Positions 53,771-64,000 of a stretch of 64,000 nucleotides of DNA are shown here, one piece after another. Under the pieces are notes generated by a model. It had not been told where the DNA came from. It did no database searches and worked only from the letters and a program-made list of their open reading frames with translations. The stretch comes from Brevibacillus dissolubilis. GTDB lineage: Bacteria; Bacillota; Bacilli; Brevibacillales; Brevibacillaceae. Location: positions 1-64,000 of the forward strand of contig NZ_VCNA01000005.1 of the NCBI RefSeq assembly GCF_006170445.1. Reading direction: 5' to 3'. The stretch's first letter is position 1; every line of letters begins with the position of its first letter. A program made the position numbers and the translations under genes.

Positions 53771-55909
53771 GTGGTCTCACAGGCGATTTTATATGTGTGC
53801 GCATTGATCCTGTCGCTCTATCTGCTTCTGACGTCACGACATCTTGTGACCTTTAAACGTTGGTATGACTTTACCTTTTTGCAGGCATTAGCCTTTTTCT
53901 TCTGGGGCTTGGGCCATCTGTTTGGGATGAGTGCAAGTCCCGTTTACCAGATATGTTCAGATGTGATTGCATACTTTTATTACCTGTTTTTCTTCTTCTC
54001 GATCCGTTCGTTTCCGCTATTGCCGCATCTGTATTACAACTCATGGAAGACCTGGGTGGATATGGCTGCGATCACCGTTCTGTATCTCACCAATGCGGTG
54101 ACAACCTGGCTCGTCCCATCTTCAGCGGCGTGGCTTGATATGTACACTCATTTGGCATTGGATGTAATCTTGGCTTCCTGTGTGATCGGGCTGTTGCTCG
54201 GCACCGGGTTCAAGCGGATTTTCTCACAAGAGGCGGGTTCGATTGTCGCACTGCTTTGCTTCTTGGGGGCGGAGCTTGGATTGCATTATTTGCCGATGCC
54301 GGTGGGGGTCACGTTGTTTCTGGTCGCGTTAGGCATCGTGCTTCGTGGTCATCATTACACAGGCAAGCTGGCCAGATTGGGCAATGTGAACACCGAATAC
54401 TCGTTTTTTTATGAAAAATTGGAATTCAACCTGCGCGATGAAAAAGTGGTCATCAGTCTGCTGTTTCTGGCCGTACTCTACACGTCCATAACATCGTATC
54501 CGTCTACGCTGTACCTTGTGGGGAACAGTCTTTTGCTCTCGCTGTGGCTGATCCGCTGGTATTTGACCAACAAGCTGAACCGTCGGATGATCAAGCAGAT
54601 TTTTGAGATGTCGAGCAATCTGGAAAAAAGCTTTGAGGAGAACCTGGAGCAGCTGACTGTCAAAAACGAGGCGATGAGTCATCTTTTGACGCTCAAGCAG
54701 ACCTACGAAAAGCTGCTGCGAAAAAGCAACGAGCAAAGCATGCGGGAGATCACCTATGAGAATGTCTACCAGATGATTGAGGAAATCACAGGTGTCTGGT
54801 ACTCCTCGATGGAGGGTGTTACCTTCCTGCGCGTGTCGTTCGAATGTGAGCATCACCGTCCGCGTTATGAGGTCATCCGTGGGAATCACCAGACCCGCAT
54901 TCAGGAAAAAGACCTGATCAGCGTCCGTCTTGTCGTCGATGAAAACGGCAACTGCGAAGACAGAAAAAGACCGAAATACGTCCGGGTGCAGGCAGTACCT
55001 GGGCCGGATGTGAATGAACAGGAGCAGACCGCTTTTCTCAATCTGCTGGCGATTCATGCCCGTGGGCTGATGCAGCGTTGTATTCAGCTGCAAAAGTCGC
55101 TCGATCTGCATTTGATGGAGCAGGAGATGCAGGTAGCCTCCCAGATTCAATTCAGCCTCATTCCAAAAGAACGTCTGGTCCTGCCACAAGTTGAGGCGAA
55201 AGCGGTATATATTCCGGCTACCTATGTAGGCGGTGACTATGTAGATTATGTGGTGATCAATGAGCGGTACAGCTGCTATCTGGTGGCGGACATCTCCGGG
55301 CATGGGTTGCCGGCGAGCCTTCTGACGACCGGAATCCGGAATTCATTCCGGGCGATGATCCAGACCTGTCATGAGCCGCATATGATTTTGGAGCGGTTGA
55401 ACCGTCTGCTGTATGAAGACTTGTCACGCACGCGTTCCTTTGTCACGATGTTTATCGCGGTGGTGGATCATGAGCGTGGAGTAATCCGCACGAGCCGGGC
55501 CGGCCATCCGCATCCGCTGTATTTATCCGGTAGCAGACAGCAGGTGATGATTACCAGTGGCGGTATCGGGCTGGGCTTGCTTGAAGATGCGGTTTATCGG
55601 TATGATGAGCATAAGATCCAAGAAGATTTTCTGTTGGTGATCTATACGGATGGACTCACCGATCTGGGCCGTGGCCAGCAAGAGATGGATGCGGGGCAAT
55701 GGTTGAGCCTTTTTGGCAGTATCAGCCGTACCCAGCTTTTGGGGCAAGGGACGGACGCGATTGATAATATCGAACAGATCGTCGTGCAGACCACCAAGCA
55801 AAAACAGCAGGATGATGATATCTCGTTATTGATTTTAAATATTAAACAGCCAAATCCCCTGATGAAGGGAGGTAATGCGGATGCAGTTATGCCAACAGTG
55901 TCCGAGTGA
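53771..55909 (+). CDS. Membrane-bound PP2C (SpoIIE/RsbU-type) serine phosphatase
   Basis: A 712-residue protein. The N-terminus (1-270) has about eight hydrophobic helices and no known ligand-binding motif. Residues 275-330 are a coiled coil, and about 330-455 fit a GAF-like region. The PP2C domain (about 465-695) has V-G-G-D-Y-V-D, the metal-binding D-I-S-G-H-G, A-G-H-P-H-P, Y-T-D-G-L-T-D and Q-D-D-D-I-S-L. Such phosphatases dephosphorylate STAS antagonists, and a STAS gene lies two genes downstream. GTG at 53771 follows AAGGAGG. The 3' end overlaps the next gene by 29 bases. Confidence 0.88.
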   Translation: MVSQAILYVCALILSLYLLLTSRHLVTFKRWYDFTFLQALAFFFWGLGHLFGMSASPVYQICSDVIAYFYYLFFFFSIRSFPLLPHLYYNSWKTWVDMAAITVLYLTNAVTTWLVPSSAAWLDMYTHLALDVILASCVIGLLLGTGFKRIFSQEAGSIVALLCFLGAELGLHYLPMPVGVTLFLVALGIVLRGHHYTGKLARLGNVNTEYSFFYEKLEFNLRDEKVVISLLFLAVLYTSITSYPSTLYLVGNSLLLSLWLIRWYLTNKLNRRMIKQIFEMSSNLEKSFEENLEQLTVKNEAMSHLLTLKQTYEKLLRKSNEQSMREITYENVYQMIEEITGVWYSSMEGVTFLRVSFECEHHRPRYEVIRGNHQTRIQEKDLISVRLVVDENGNCEDRKRPKYVRVQAVPGPDVNEQEQTAFLNLLAIHARGLMQRCIQLQKSLDLHLMEQEMQVASQIQFSLIPKERLVLPQVEAKAVYIPATYVGGDYVDYVVINERYSCYLVADISGHGLPASLLTTGIRNSFRAMIQTCHEPHMILERLNRLLYEDLSRTRSFVTMFIAVVDHERGVIRTSRAGHPHPLYLSGSRQQVMITSGGIGLGLLEDAVYRYDEHKIQEDFLLVIYTDGLTDLGRGQQEMDAGQWLSLFGSISRTQLLGQGTDAIDNIEQIVVQTTKQKQQDDDISLLILNIKQPNPLMKGGNADAVMPTVSE

Positions 55910-57131
55910 CTCTTCCTGCCAAATCTGTTTGGAGGGGCTTGGGGCGGGGAATGCGGGGAAGAAAGTGATTCCGCCCCGCCCAATTCACTTGGTTCATTTA
56001 GCAAGCGACACACGTTATAAAGCGGAGCTTCGCGCAATCAGCCGGATCGCGGTCGGAGTTTATGGTCTGGAGCAGTGGCAGGCTGGACGCTACGAGGTGG
56101 AGCTTGCTTCTGATTTTCGGATTATTGGAAGCGCGATCATTCCGTACCGCGATTCCCCCTATTTGGTGCTCGATATTGAAAAAGTACTGCGCAAAGAAGA
56201 AGTCATGCAGCGCCTGCTGGTCGATGAATTCCATCTCTGGCATCTGTCCCATGAGCTGGAGCCATCCGCTGTCCTGACCGATCATGCGGCGTCGGATGAA
56301 GGACGGCAGCAGCTGATCAGAGAGCAGCTGGACAAGTTGGCGGTTCTGCAGAATTTTCAAGAACTGCGGATGTTCATCGCAGACGGTGACAAGCTTCGCC
56401 TGCTCGGGAACAGCACGCAGCCCGAAGACCACCTGAAGCGGGGTCTCTGGAAGCTGGTTGCCAAAGCGCGCCTGACCAGACAAAACGTGCGTGAATCCCT
56501 GTTCTCAAAAGAGATGGATCAGGTCTTTGACACCCATGTACTGCCCCTGCCTGATGAGACCTGCGGAATTGCGGTGTTGAACATCACCAATGCGATTGCC
56601 GCCGAACGCAAGCGGCAGCAGGCGGAGTGGGAGATGTACCGCAATGTCCTCTGCATCGTAACCAAAGGCAAGCTGATACTGTTGCAGGATGCTGATCTGT
56701 ATGATTTTATCCGTCAAAGCGAAATGCTGCTGCGCTATGAGATCAAATCGCCTGCAGATTTACAGGGGATGCGCAGACAGATGACAGAGGCGCTTGTGGC
56801 ATGCGATCTGGGAAGCCGCAAGCCATTGCACTGTGTCGTGGCGATTAATGAAGCAGCGACCAATGTGATCAAGTATGCGGAAGGCGGTAAAGTGGAGCTG
56901 TACCATTCCCAAGCCGACCAGATCCTCAGAATCGTCGTCTCTGATGAGGGCGAAGGGATCCTTCTGCATGATCTCCCTAAAGCTACCCTGATCCGTGGGT
57001 ACTCCACTGTTGATACACTCGGGGCGGGTTTTCATGTCATGCTAGAGTACTCCGACCGCATCCTCGTCAACAGCTCTCCACAAGGTACCAAAATTGTGCT
57101 CGAATGGCATCATGTTAAAATAGGCAGCTAA
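55881..57131 (+). CDS. RsbW-like ATP-binding protein with N-terminal Cys cluster
   Basis: A 416-residue protein. Residues 285-410 form an anti-sigma-factor-type GHKL domain: the N box V-A-I-N-E-A-A-T-N near 312, V-S-D-E-G-E-G near 349 and the G box G-A-G-F-H-V-M near 379. The first 16 residues contain C4-x2-C7-x5-C13-x2-C16, able to hold zinc or an iron-sulfur cluster. The middle (30-270) looks like one or two sensor domains of unclear type. RsbW-like proteins phosphorylate STAS partners and bind sigma factors. No sigma factor lies nearby, so its target is unknown. The ATG at 55881 is spaced for AAGGGAGG. Confidence 0.78.
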   Translation: MQLCQQCPSDSSCQICLEGLGAGNAGKKVIPPRPIHLVHLASDTRYKAELRAISRIAVGVYGLEQWQAGRYEVELASDFRIIGSAIIPYRDSPYLVLDIEKVLRKEEVMQRLLVDEFHLWHLSHELEPSAVLTDHAASDEGRQQLIREQLDKLAVLQNFQELRMFIADGDKLRLLGNSTQPEDHLKRGLWKLVAKARLTRQNVRESLFSKEMDQVFDTHVLPLPDETCGIAVLNITNAIAAERKRQQAEWEMYRNVLCIVTKGKLILLQDADLYDFIRQSEMLLRYEIKSPADLQGMRRQMTEALVACDLGSRKPLHCVVAINEAATNVIKYAEGGKVELYHSQADQILRIVVSDEGEGILLHDLPKATLIRGYSTVDTLGAGFHVMLEYSDRILVNSSPQGTKIVLEWHHVKIGS

Positions 57132-57239
57132 AACAGGTTTCAATCTAGGTCGAAAGAGGAAAAGGGAGTATAACTACCTGAAATGACAACAACATCTTGG
57201 CTATATAGAGTAGACTTAGATGAGAGGAGTAGACAACTG

Positions 57240-57542
57240 ATGCAATACCAGGTAAAAGAGCATGAGAAGCAAGCCACGATCTACTTGGAAGGCGAATTGG
57301 ATATGACCGTCGGCAGCGAACTCGGCAACCTGATCCGACAAGTCGGGGAGCGTCATGAGACGATCATCCTTGATTTTGACGGCGTCACTTTTATCGATTC
57401 TTCTGGGATCGGCAGCCTGTTTTATGCCACCAAAGATTTGCTTGCCTTGGGAAAAGCCATCTCCATCACCAATGTAAAAGAAGACATCCGCGATATTCTG
57501 GAGGTACTCGGCTTTGCTGAGGCCCTCGGTTTGGAGATTTGA
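57240..57542 (+). CDS. STAS-domain anti-sigma-factor antagonist (SpoIIAA/RsbV-like)
   Basis: A 100-residue STAS protein. Its phosphorylatable Ser lies in F-I-D-S-S-G-I-G near 56-63, and Y-L-E-G-E-L-D-M near 15 is the usual first part of the fold. ATG 57240 follows GAGGAG and gives the normal family length; a start at 57183 would add 19 atypical residues. With the PP2C phosphatase and RsbW-like ATPase upstream it makes a three-part switch in which phosphorylation decides its binding. The -35 box of the valS promoter overlaps its stop codon. Confidence 0.88.
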   Translation: MQYQVKEHEKQATIYLEGELDMTVGSELGNLIRQVGERHETIILDFDGVTFIDSSGIGSLFYATKDLLALGKAISITNVKEDIRDILEVLGFAEALGLEI

Positions 57543-57567
57543 CGCGACCCATCGGATTGGTTATAAT
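57539..57567 (+). promoter_or_regulatory. Consensus sigma-A promoter for the valS T-box transcript
   Basis: TTGACG (57539-57544) and TATAAT (57562-57567) with exactly 17 bases between. The -35 box includes the TGA stop of the STAS gene. Confidence 0.85.
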
Positions 57568-57574
57568 ATCGTAC

Positions 57575-57897
57575 AGAATGCATAAGCACATAGGTTACAT
57601 ACGATGAGTGGGAAGAGTAGATCCGAGATGTCTTGTCAGAGAGGGAGAACAACTGCTGCGAGTTCTCTAAGACTTACCTGATCGAAGGTCGCCCATGAGT
57701 AATTCCGCCGAACAGGGGACACTCCCCATTCAGTAGACGGAATCGGTTCAAGCCGTTATCTTGATTGAGTGAGCATGACACCCATGCGTCCCGTTTTTTT
57801 TGATTTTGGGCGTGTCAGGTTGGTCGTGCTAACAAAGGTGGTACCGCGAAGCTAACTCCTATTCGTCCTTTGAGAGGAATAGGGGTTTTTTTATTTT
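57575..57897 (+). promoter_or_regulatory. T-box riboswitch leader of valS
   Basis: The 300-base gap before valS holds the T-box core AAGGTGGTACCGCG at 57835-57848. It is followed by a terminator stem (57854-57864 with 57877-57887) and a T tract. Upstream are the long stem I sequences from about 57600. The codon in G-A-A-G-G-T-C near 57685-57690 is a candidate specifier GUC for valine. Uncharged tRNA(Val) would stabilise the antiterminator and switch valS on. The core and terminator are plain to see; the specifier is inferred. Confidence 0.88.
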
Positions 57898-57942
57898 CAC
57901 CCACCCATCCATACATAACCATTACAAGGAGGATGTATAGGT

Positions 57943-60639
<2,697 letters not shown>

Positions 60640-60688
60640 GGTTAATTCGGGCATGACGACGGATTCCCCGTCATAACTATGAGAAAGA

Positions 60689-62068
60689 ATGGAGTCAAAC
60701 GGGAATATGGCAGAGACAACGGTAACCTATGAAGAAGCATTGGATTGGTTGCACGGACTGTTGCGCTTCGGGCAAAATCCGGGACTTGAGCGTATGCAGT
60801 GGATGCTGGGTGAATTGGGGCATCCCGAGCGAACCCTTACTTTTATTCACGTGGCCGGGACGAATGGCAAAGGCTCGACCTGCGCCTATCTGACCACCAC
60901 ACTGATGGAGGCAGGCTATAGCGTCGGGACATTCACATCCCCCTATATCACCGATTTCCGTGAACGGATTCGCTACAATGACCAGATGATCCCACGGGAG
61001 GATTTGAGTCAGCTTGTCAGTGAAATCAGACCGTTGGTGGAGCGCTGCGCGGAAGAGTCAGGCGTAGGCTCCCCGACTGAGTTTGAAGTGATTACACTCT
61101 TGGCGATTTTGTATTTTGTCCGCACACGCCCGTCTGTGGTGGTGTGGGAGACTGGGCTTGGAGGACGGCTGGATTCGACCAATGTCGTCTTCCCGCTCGT
61201 CTCGGTCATCACGAATGTGGGGCTGGATCATACCGATGTGCTGGGCGACACCATCGCCCAGATCGCAGCGGAAAAAGCGGGCATCATCAAGTCTGGTACC
61301 CCTGTTGTCATCGGTGAGATGACAGAAGAGGCACGCAGTGTAATCGAACAGGCGGCCAAAGCCACCCGCAGTACCATCTATCAATATGGACGTGACTTTA
61401 CCGCAACACCGCAGGGATCAGCCGGACCAGAAGGACAGAGCTTCACGTACCGCAGTGTGTTCAGACGTCATGATGCCGCATATGATGTAGGCATGTTGGG
61501 CGCACACCAGATTGTGAATGCGTCTGTTGCCATGATGGTGCTGGATGTCTTGCGTGAGTTCTACGCCTATTTTTATGAGGAAGAAGAGCTGGCGCGCGGG
61601 ATGCGTAAGACCCGCTGGCTCGGACGTCTGGAGGTCGTGAACCAGAAGCCTTTGGTGATTCTTGATGGAGCACACAACACCGAGGGCATGGAGGCACTTG
61701 TCAAAAGCTTGCCGTCGCTCGTCGCAGGCCACTCCCGCGTTCACCTGTTTGTTGCGGCACTGGGTGACAAACCACTTTCCCGCATGGCATCGGTTTGGCA
61801 AAAGGCAGAAATAGATATACCGAACATCTATCTGACTAGCTTTGATTTTCCACGGGCTGCTTCGGCCGATACGCTATTTGATGCGTTTTGCGCGAGCGGT
61901 GTAGACTCCAATCGGCTTACCAAAGTAGAAGATTGGAGCTCGTTTGTGCGTGAATGGATCAGCAAAGAAGAGAACCAGGATGATGTGCTCATCATCTGCG
62001 GTTCGCTCTACTTTATTGCCCAGGTGCGCGCAGTATTTCCTATCCACTTACATGAGGCAGGTGAATAA
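60689..62068 (+). CDS. folC: Folylpolyglutamate synthase / dihydrofolate synthase
   Basis: A 459-residue Mur-ligase-fold enzyme that adds glutamate to folates. The P-loop is [10 protein letters not shown] near 56-65, followed by T-S-P-Y-I near 82. The metal-binding [10 protein letters not shown] is near 157 and the I-L-D-G-A-H-N motif near 325. The ATG at 60689 is used; an ATG at 60707 would drop six residues and cannot be excluded. The stop overlaps the murC start, so the two are translationally coupled. Confidence 0.93.
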   Translation: MESNGNMAETTVTYEEALDWLHGLLRFGQNPGLERMQWMLGELGHPERTLTFIHVAGTNGKGSTCAYLTTTLMEAGYSVGTFTSPYITDFRERIRYNDQMIPREDLSQLVSEIRPLVERCAEESGVGSPTEFEVITLLAILYFVRTRPSVVVWETGLGGRLDSTNVVFPLVSVITNVGLDHTDVLGDTIAQIAAEKAGIIKSGTPVVIGEMTEEARSVIEQAAKATRSTIYQYGRDFTATPQGSAGPEGQSFTYRSVFRRHDAAYDVGMLGAHQIVNASVAMMVLDVLREFYAYFYEEEELARGMRKTRWLGRLEVVNQKPLVILDGAHNTEGMEALVKSLPSLVAGHSRVHLFVAALGDKPLSRMASVWQKAEIDIPNIYLTSFDFPRAASADTLFDAFCASGVDSNRLTKVEDWSSFVREWISKEENQDDVLIICGSLYFIAQVRAVFPIHLHEAGE

Positions 62069-63459
62069 TGGTGGAACAGCTTCAGCACGTCCACTTTGTC
62101 GGGATTGGCGGATATGGCATGAGCGCCATCGCCCGTGTGCTCGTTGACCTGGGATATCGGGTTACGGGTTCCGACGTCGCCATGAATGATCTGGCAAAAA
62201 AACTGATTGAACGCGGCGCCACCGTCATGATCGGCCACGAAGCGAGTCAAATCGCAGGGGCCGATATCGTGGTGTACTCCACCAGCATTTCCAAGGAGAA
62301 TCCGGAGATTGCAGCAGCAGAAGCCCAAGGGATTCCACTTTTGCATCGCTCCCAGATGCTGGCCAAAATTTTGAATGAACGCACAGGGGTGGCCGTCGCC
62401 GGCGCACACGGCAAGACGACCACCACCTCCATGCTTGCCCATATCTTAGAAGAATCCGGTGTAGACCCGACTTACATCATCGGCGGCGAGCTGGTGAATG
62501 CCGGGACCAATGCCAAGGCAGGTCAAGGTGATTTCGTCGTGGCGGAAGCAGACGAGTCCGACGGCTCCTTCCTGGAGTACTATCCGTCGTATGCGATTGT
62601 GACCAACATCGAGCCGGATCATCTGGAGCACTTCGACGGCGATTTTGAAAATCTCAAAAAAGCATATGTCGAGTTCCTCAGCCACCTCAAGCAAGACGGC
62701 AAGGCTGTTGTCTGCATCGATGACAGCGTGGTGCGCGAGCTTCTGCCGAAGATCGACCGCAGCCTCGTGACCTACGCGATCGACCCGGCTTATCAGGGAG
62801 AGGCTGACTTCAAAGCGACCGATATCGTCGAAGGCGACCGTGTCACCACCTACAAAGTGTGGCACAAGGATCAACCGCTGGGCGAAGTGAAGCTCCATGT
62901 CCCTGGTAAACACAATGTAGCGAACTCGCTGGCTGCCTTGATCGTCGGTCTGGAGGCAGGAGTCTCGTTTGACCGTTTGGCAGATGCACTTGGCACCTTC
63001 CGTGGGGCGAAGCGCCGTTTCCAAGTGATTGGCGAAGAGCGCGATGTCTTGGTTGTCGATGACTATGCACATCATCCGACCGAGATCATGGCGACGCTCA
63101 ACGGTGCCCGTGCCTGCGGCCGCCGCGTCATTGCGATCTTCCAGCCACAGCGCTACACACGCACGTTCTTCCTGATGGATGAATTCAGCCGTGCGTTCGC
63201 CGAGGCAGATGAAGTGATCATCACCGACATCTATTCTCCAGCCGGGGAACAAAGAATCGAAGGTGTTAACTCCCAAGTCCTGGTGGAAAAAATCCGCCAG
63301 AACAGCCATGCCAAAGCCAGATACATCCCGACCAAAGAAGAGGTGCAGGAGACCGTCCTCACCGAGCTGAAGCCGGGTGACCTGGTGCTGACCATGGGTG
63401 CTGGTGACATCTGGAAATCTGCGTATTGGATTGTGGAAAAACTGGCGAAATCGTGCTAG
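62068..63459 (+). CDS. murC: UDP-N-acetylmuramate--L-alanine ligase
   Basis: A 463-residue ligase that adds the first amino acid to the peptidoglycan precursor. It has [10 protein letters not shown] near 11-20 (UDP-sugar domain), the ATP loop G-A-H-G-K-T-T-T-T near 112-120, H-H-P-T-E near 334 and the L-T-M-G-A-G-D-I-W end motif. The start codon overlaps the folC stop by one base (TAATG). FolC and MurC belong to the same ligase superfamily but are clearly distinct. A strong terminator follows. Confidence 0.95.
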   Translation: MVEQLQHVHFVGIGGYGMSAIARVLVDLGYRVTGSDVAMNDLAKKLIERGATVMIGHEASQIAGADIVVYSTSISKENPEIAAAEAQGIPLLHRSQMLAKILNERTGVAVAGAHGKTTTTSMLAHILEESGVDPTYIIGGELVNAGTNAKAGQGDFVVAEADESDGSFLEYYPSYAIVTNIEPDHLEHFDGDFENLKKAYVEFLSHLKQDGKAVVCIDDSVVRELLPKIDRSLVTYAIDPAYQGEADFKATDIVEGDRVTTYKVWHKDQPLGEVKLHVPGKHNVANSLAALIVGLEAGVSFDRLADALGTFRGAKRRFQVIGEERDVLVVDDYAHHPTEIMATLNGARACGRRVIAIFQPQRYTRTFFLMDEFSRAFAEADEVIITDIYSPAGEQRIEGVNSQVLVEKIRQNSHAKARYIPTKEEVQETVLTELKPGDLVLTMGAGDIWKSAYWIVEKLAKSC

Positions 63460-63481
63460 TTTCGTCCCTATGAATAGGAAG

Positions 63482-63516
63482 AAACCCGCCTGAACGAATG
63501 GGCGGGTTTTTTTGTT
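63482..63516 (+). terminator. Rho-independent terminator after murC
   Basis: AAACCCGCC (63482-63490) pairs perfectly with GGCGGGTTT (63501-63509), with further T residues after it. Confidence 0.88.
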
Positions 63517-63598
63517 TGGCTTTTAATTGCCAGCGGGAATATAATTGATATAACTACTAGAATCAACAACCTAGGCTGGGAAATGGAGTTGGTCAAAT

Positions 63599-64000
63599 TT
63601 GCGGACACTTCGCAAATGGATAAGTTCGTTGCTGATGATACAACTGGTTTTGATGACCGTTTTACAAGGAAGCGGCTTTCGGCTGGGACAAGCCTTTGCA
63701 GACGGCGATGGAAGTACAGCAGTGGGGGGCGTCTTGGGTGATGAACCGCTGGCATTGACCCGTACCCTGTCCAAGAATTCGATCAAGCTGGGTCAAGAGA
63801 CGACCACGATCACGTACACACTGACCCCGGTCGCACAGAAGGCGACTGCCGCACAACCGATAACAGGAATCCGTCCGATCTGGATGCCCAATGAGACGTA
63901 TGTGGTTGGAGCGGTGTACCCTTTTACCGAGGATCGCAAAGACCATGGCAACCGTGGTGGGCTTACCCTCGAAGGCAACGGCGGCAACCGGGATTTTCAC
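63599..64000 (+). CDS. Secreted surface-type protein, N-terminal part, runs off the window
   Basis: A TTG at 63599, ten bases after GGAG, opens a frame that stays open to the window edge (134 codons). It starts M-R-T-L-R-K-W and continues with a hydrophobic core to Q-A-F-A-D, a typical signal peptide with cleavage near residue 35. After it comes T-L-S-K-N-S-I-K-L-G-Q followed by I-T-Y-T-L-T-P, which resembles the start of beta-sandwich repeats in bacterial surface proteins (DUF11-like). The rest is missing. No usable frame on the other strand has comparable support. Confidence 0.65.
   Translation, partial: MRTLRKWISSLLMIQLVLMTVLQGSGFRLGQAFADGDGSTAVGGVLGDEPLALTRTLSKNSIKLGQETTTITYTLTPVAQKATAAQPITGIRPIWMPNETYVVGAVYPFTEDRKDHGNRGGLTLEGNGGNRDFH

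Noticed and set aside
63662-64000. Minus-strand frame at the right edge
   Set aside because: It lacks a ribosome site, while the opposite strand has a signal peptide-bearing frame behind GGAG.

Overview
The window is a chromosomal segment of an endospore-forming, Gram-positive member of the Bacillales with moderate GC. The evidence is a backbone in the Bacillus subtilis order gerM-rph-ysnA-ysnB-tig-clpX-lonB-lonA-ysxC-hemAX..CDBL-spoVID-ysxE-valS-folC, strong AGGAGG ribosome sites, a T-box leader and several sporulation genes. The fused uroporphyrin and siroheme genes and the general style suggest Tumebacillus or a relative in the Alicyclobacillaceae; that assignment is inference.

Layout. 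Positions 1-122 hold the end of an IS3-type insertion sequence that runs off the left edge. Positions 149-1405 carry two divergent membrane proteins of the CBO0543 type. Positions 1496-4674 carry gerM, rph, the XTP/dITP diphosphatase and a YfcE/YsnB phosphoesterase. Positions 4688-13182 are the protein quality-control block tig-clpP-clpX-lonB-lonA-engB, followed by a cytosolic GH84 glucosaminidase-like gene. Positions 14677-22218 are an inserted minus-strand block: a repeat-built secreted protein, a secreted M23 peptidase with a secreted beta-propeller partner, and an EamA exporter. Positions 22544-31359 are the tetrapyrrole operon (hemA, hemX, sirC-like, hemC, cobA-hemD fusion, hemB, a fused siroheme decarboxylase ahbAB, hemL). 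Positions 31542-37202 hold a 1886-residue paralogue of the repeat protein. Positions 37385-40152 hold an MDR oxidoreductase, a MerR/TipAS regulator and a MOSC protein. Positions 40299-44068 are the spore coat genes spoVID and two CotS/YsxE-like pseudokinases.

Positions 44367-50403 are an accessory region. It starts with a 281-bp foldback element and a frameshifted grpB. Then comes a strikingly AT-rich four-gene operon: a C5 cytosine methylase, a protein with two GHKL ATPase modules (MORC-like at the N-terminus, histidine-kinase-like at the C-terminus), a receiver-domain protein, and a caspase/CHAT-like putative cysteine protease. I read this as a candidate anti-phage system in which a phosphorelay would control a protease; it is the most interesting object in the window.

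Positions 50596-53687 hold a MacB-like ABC exporter with a 32-residue membrane protein and a YitT protein. Positions 53771-57542 are a partner-switching module: membrane PP2C phosphatase, Cys-rich RsbW-like ATPase and STAS antagonist. Positions 57539-63459 hold a T-box-controlled valS, folC and murC. A secreted protein begins at 63599 and runs off the right edge.

Working together: the lon/clp/tig genes handle folding and proteolysis. The hem operon supplies heme precursors and, through CobA, SirC and AhbAB, a siroheme-derived branch. The spoVID-kinase genes and gerM serve spore coat and germination. The repeat proteins and the M23 pair act outside the cell. No tRNA, rRNA or CRISPR array was found.
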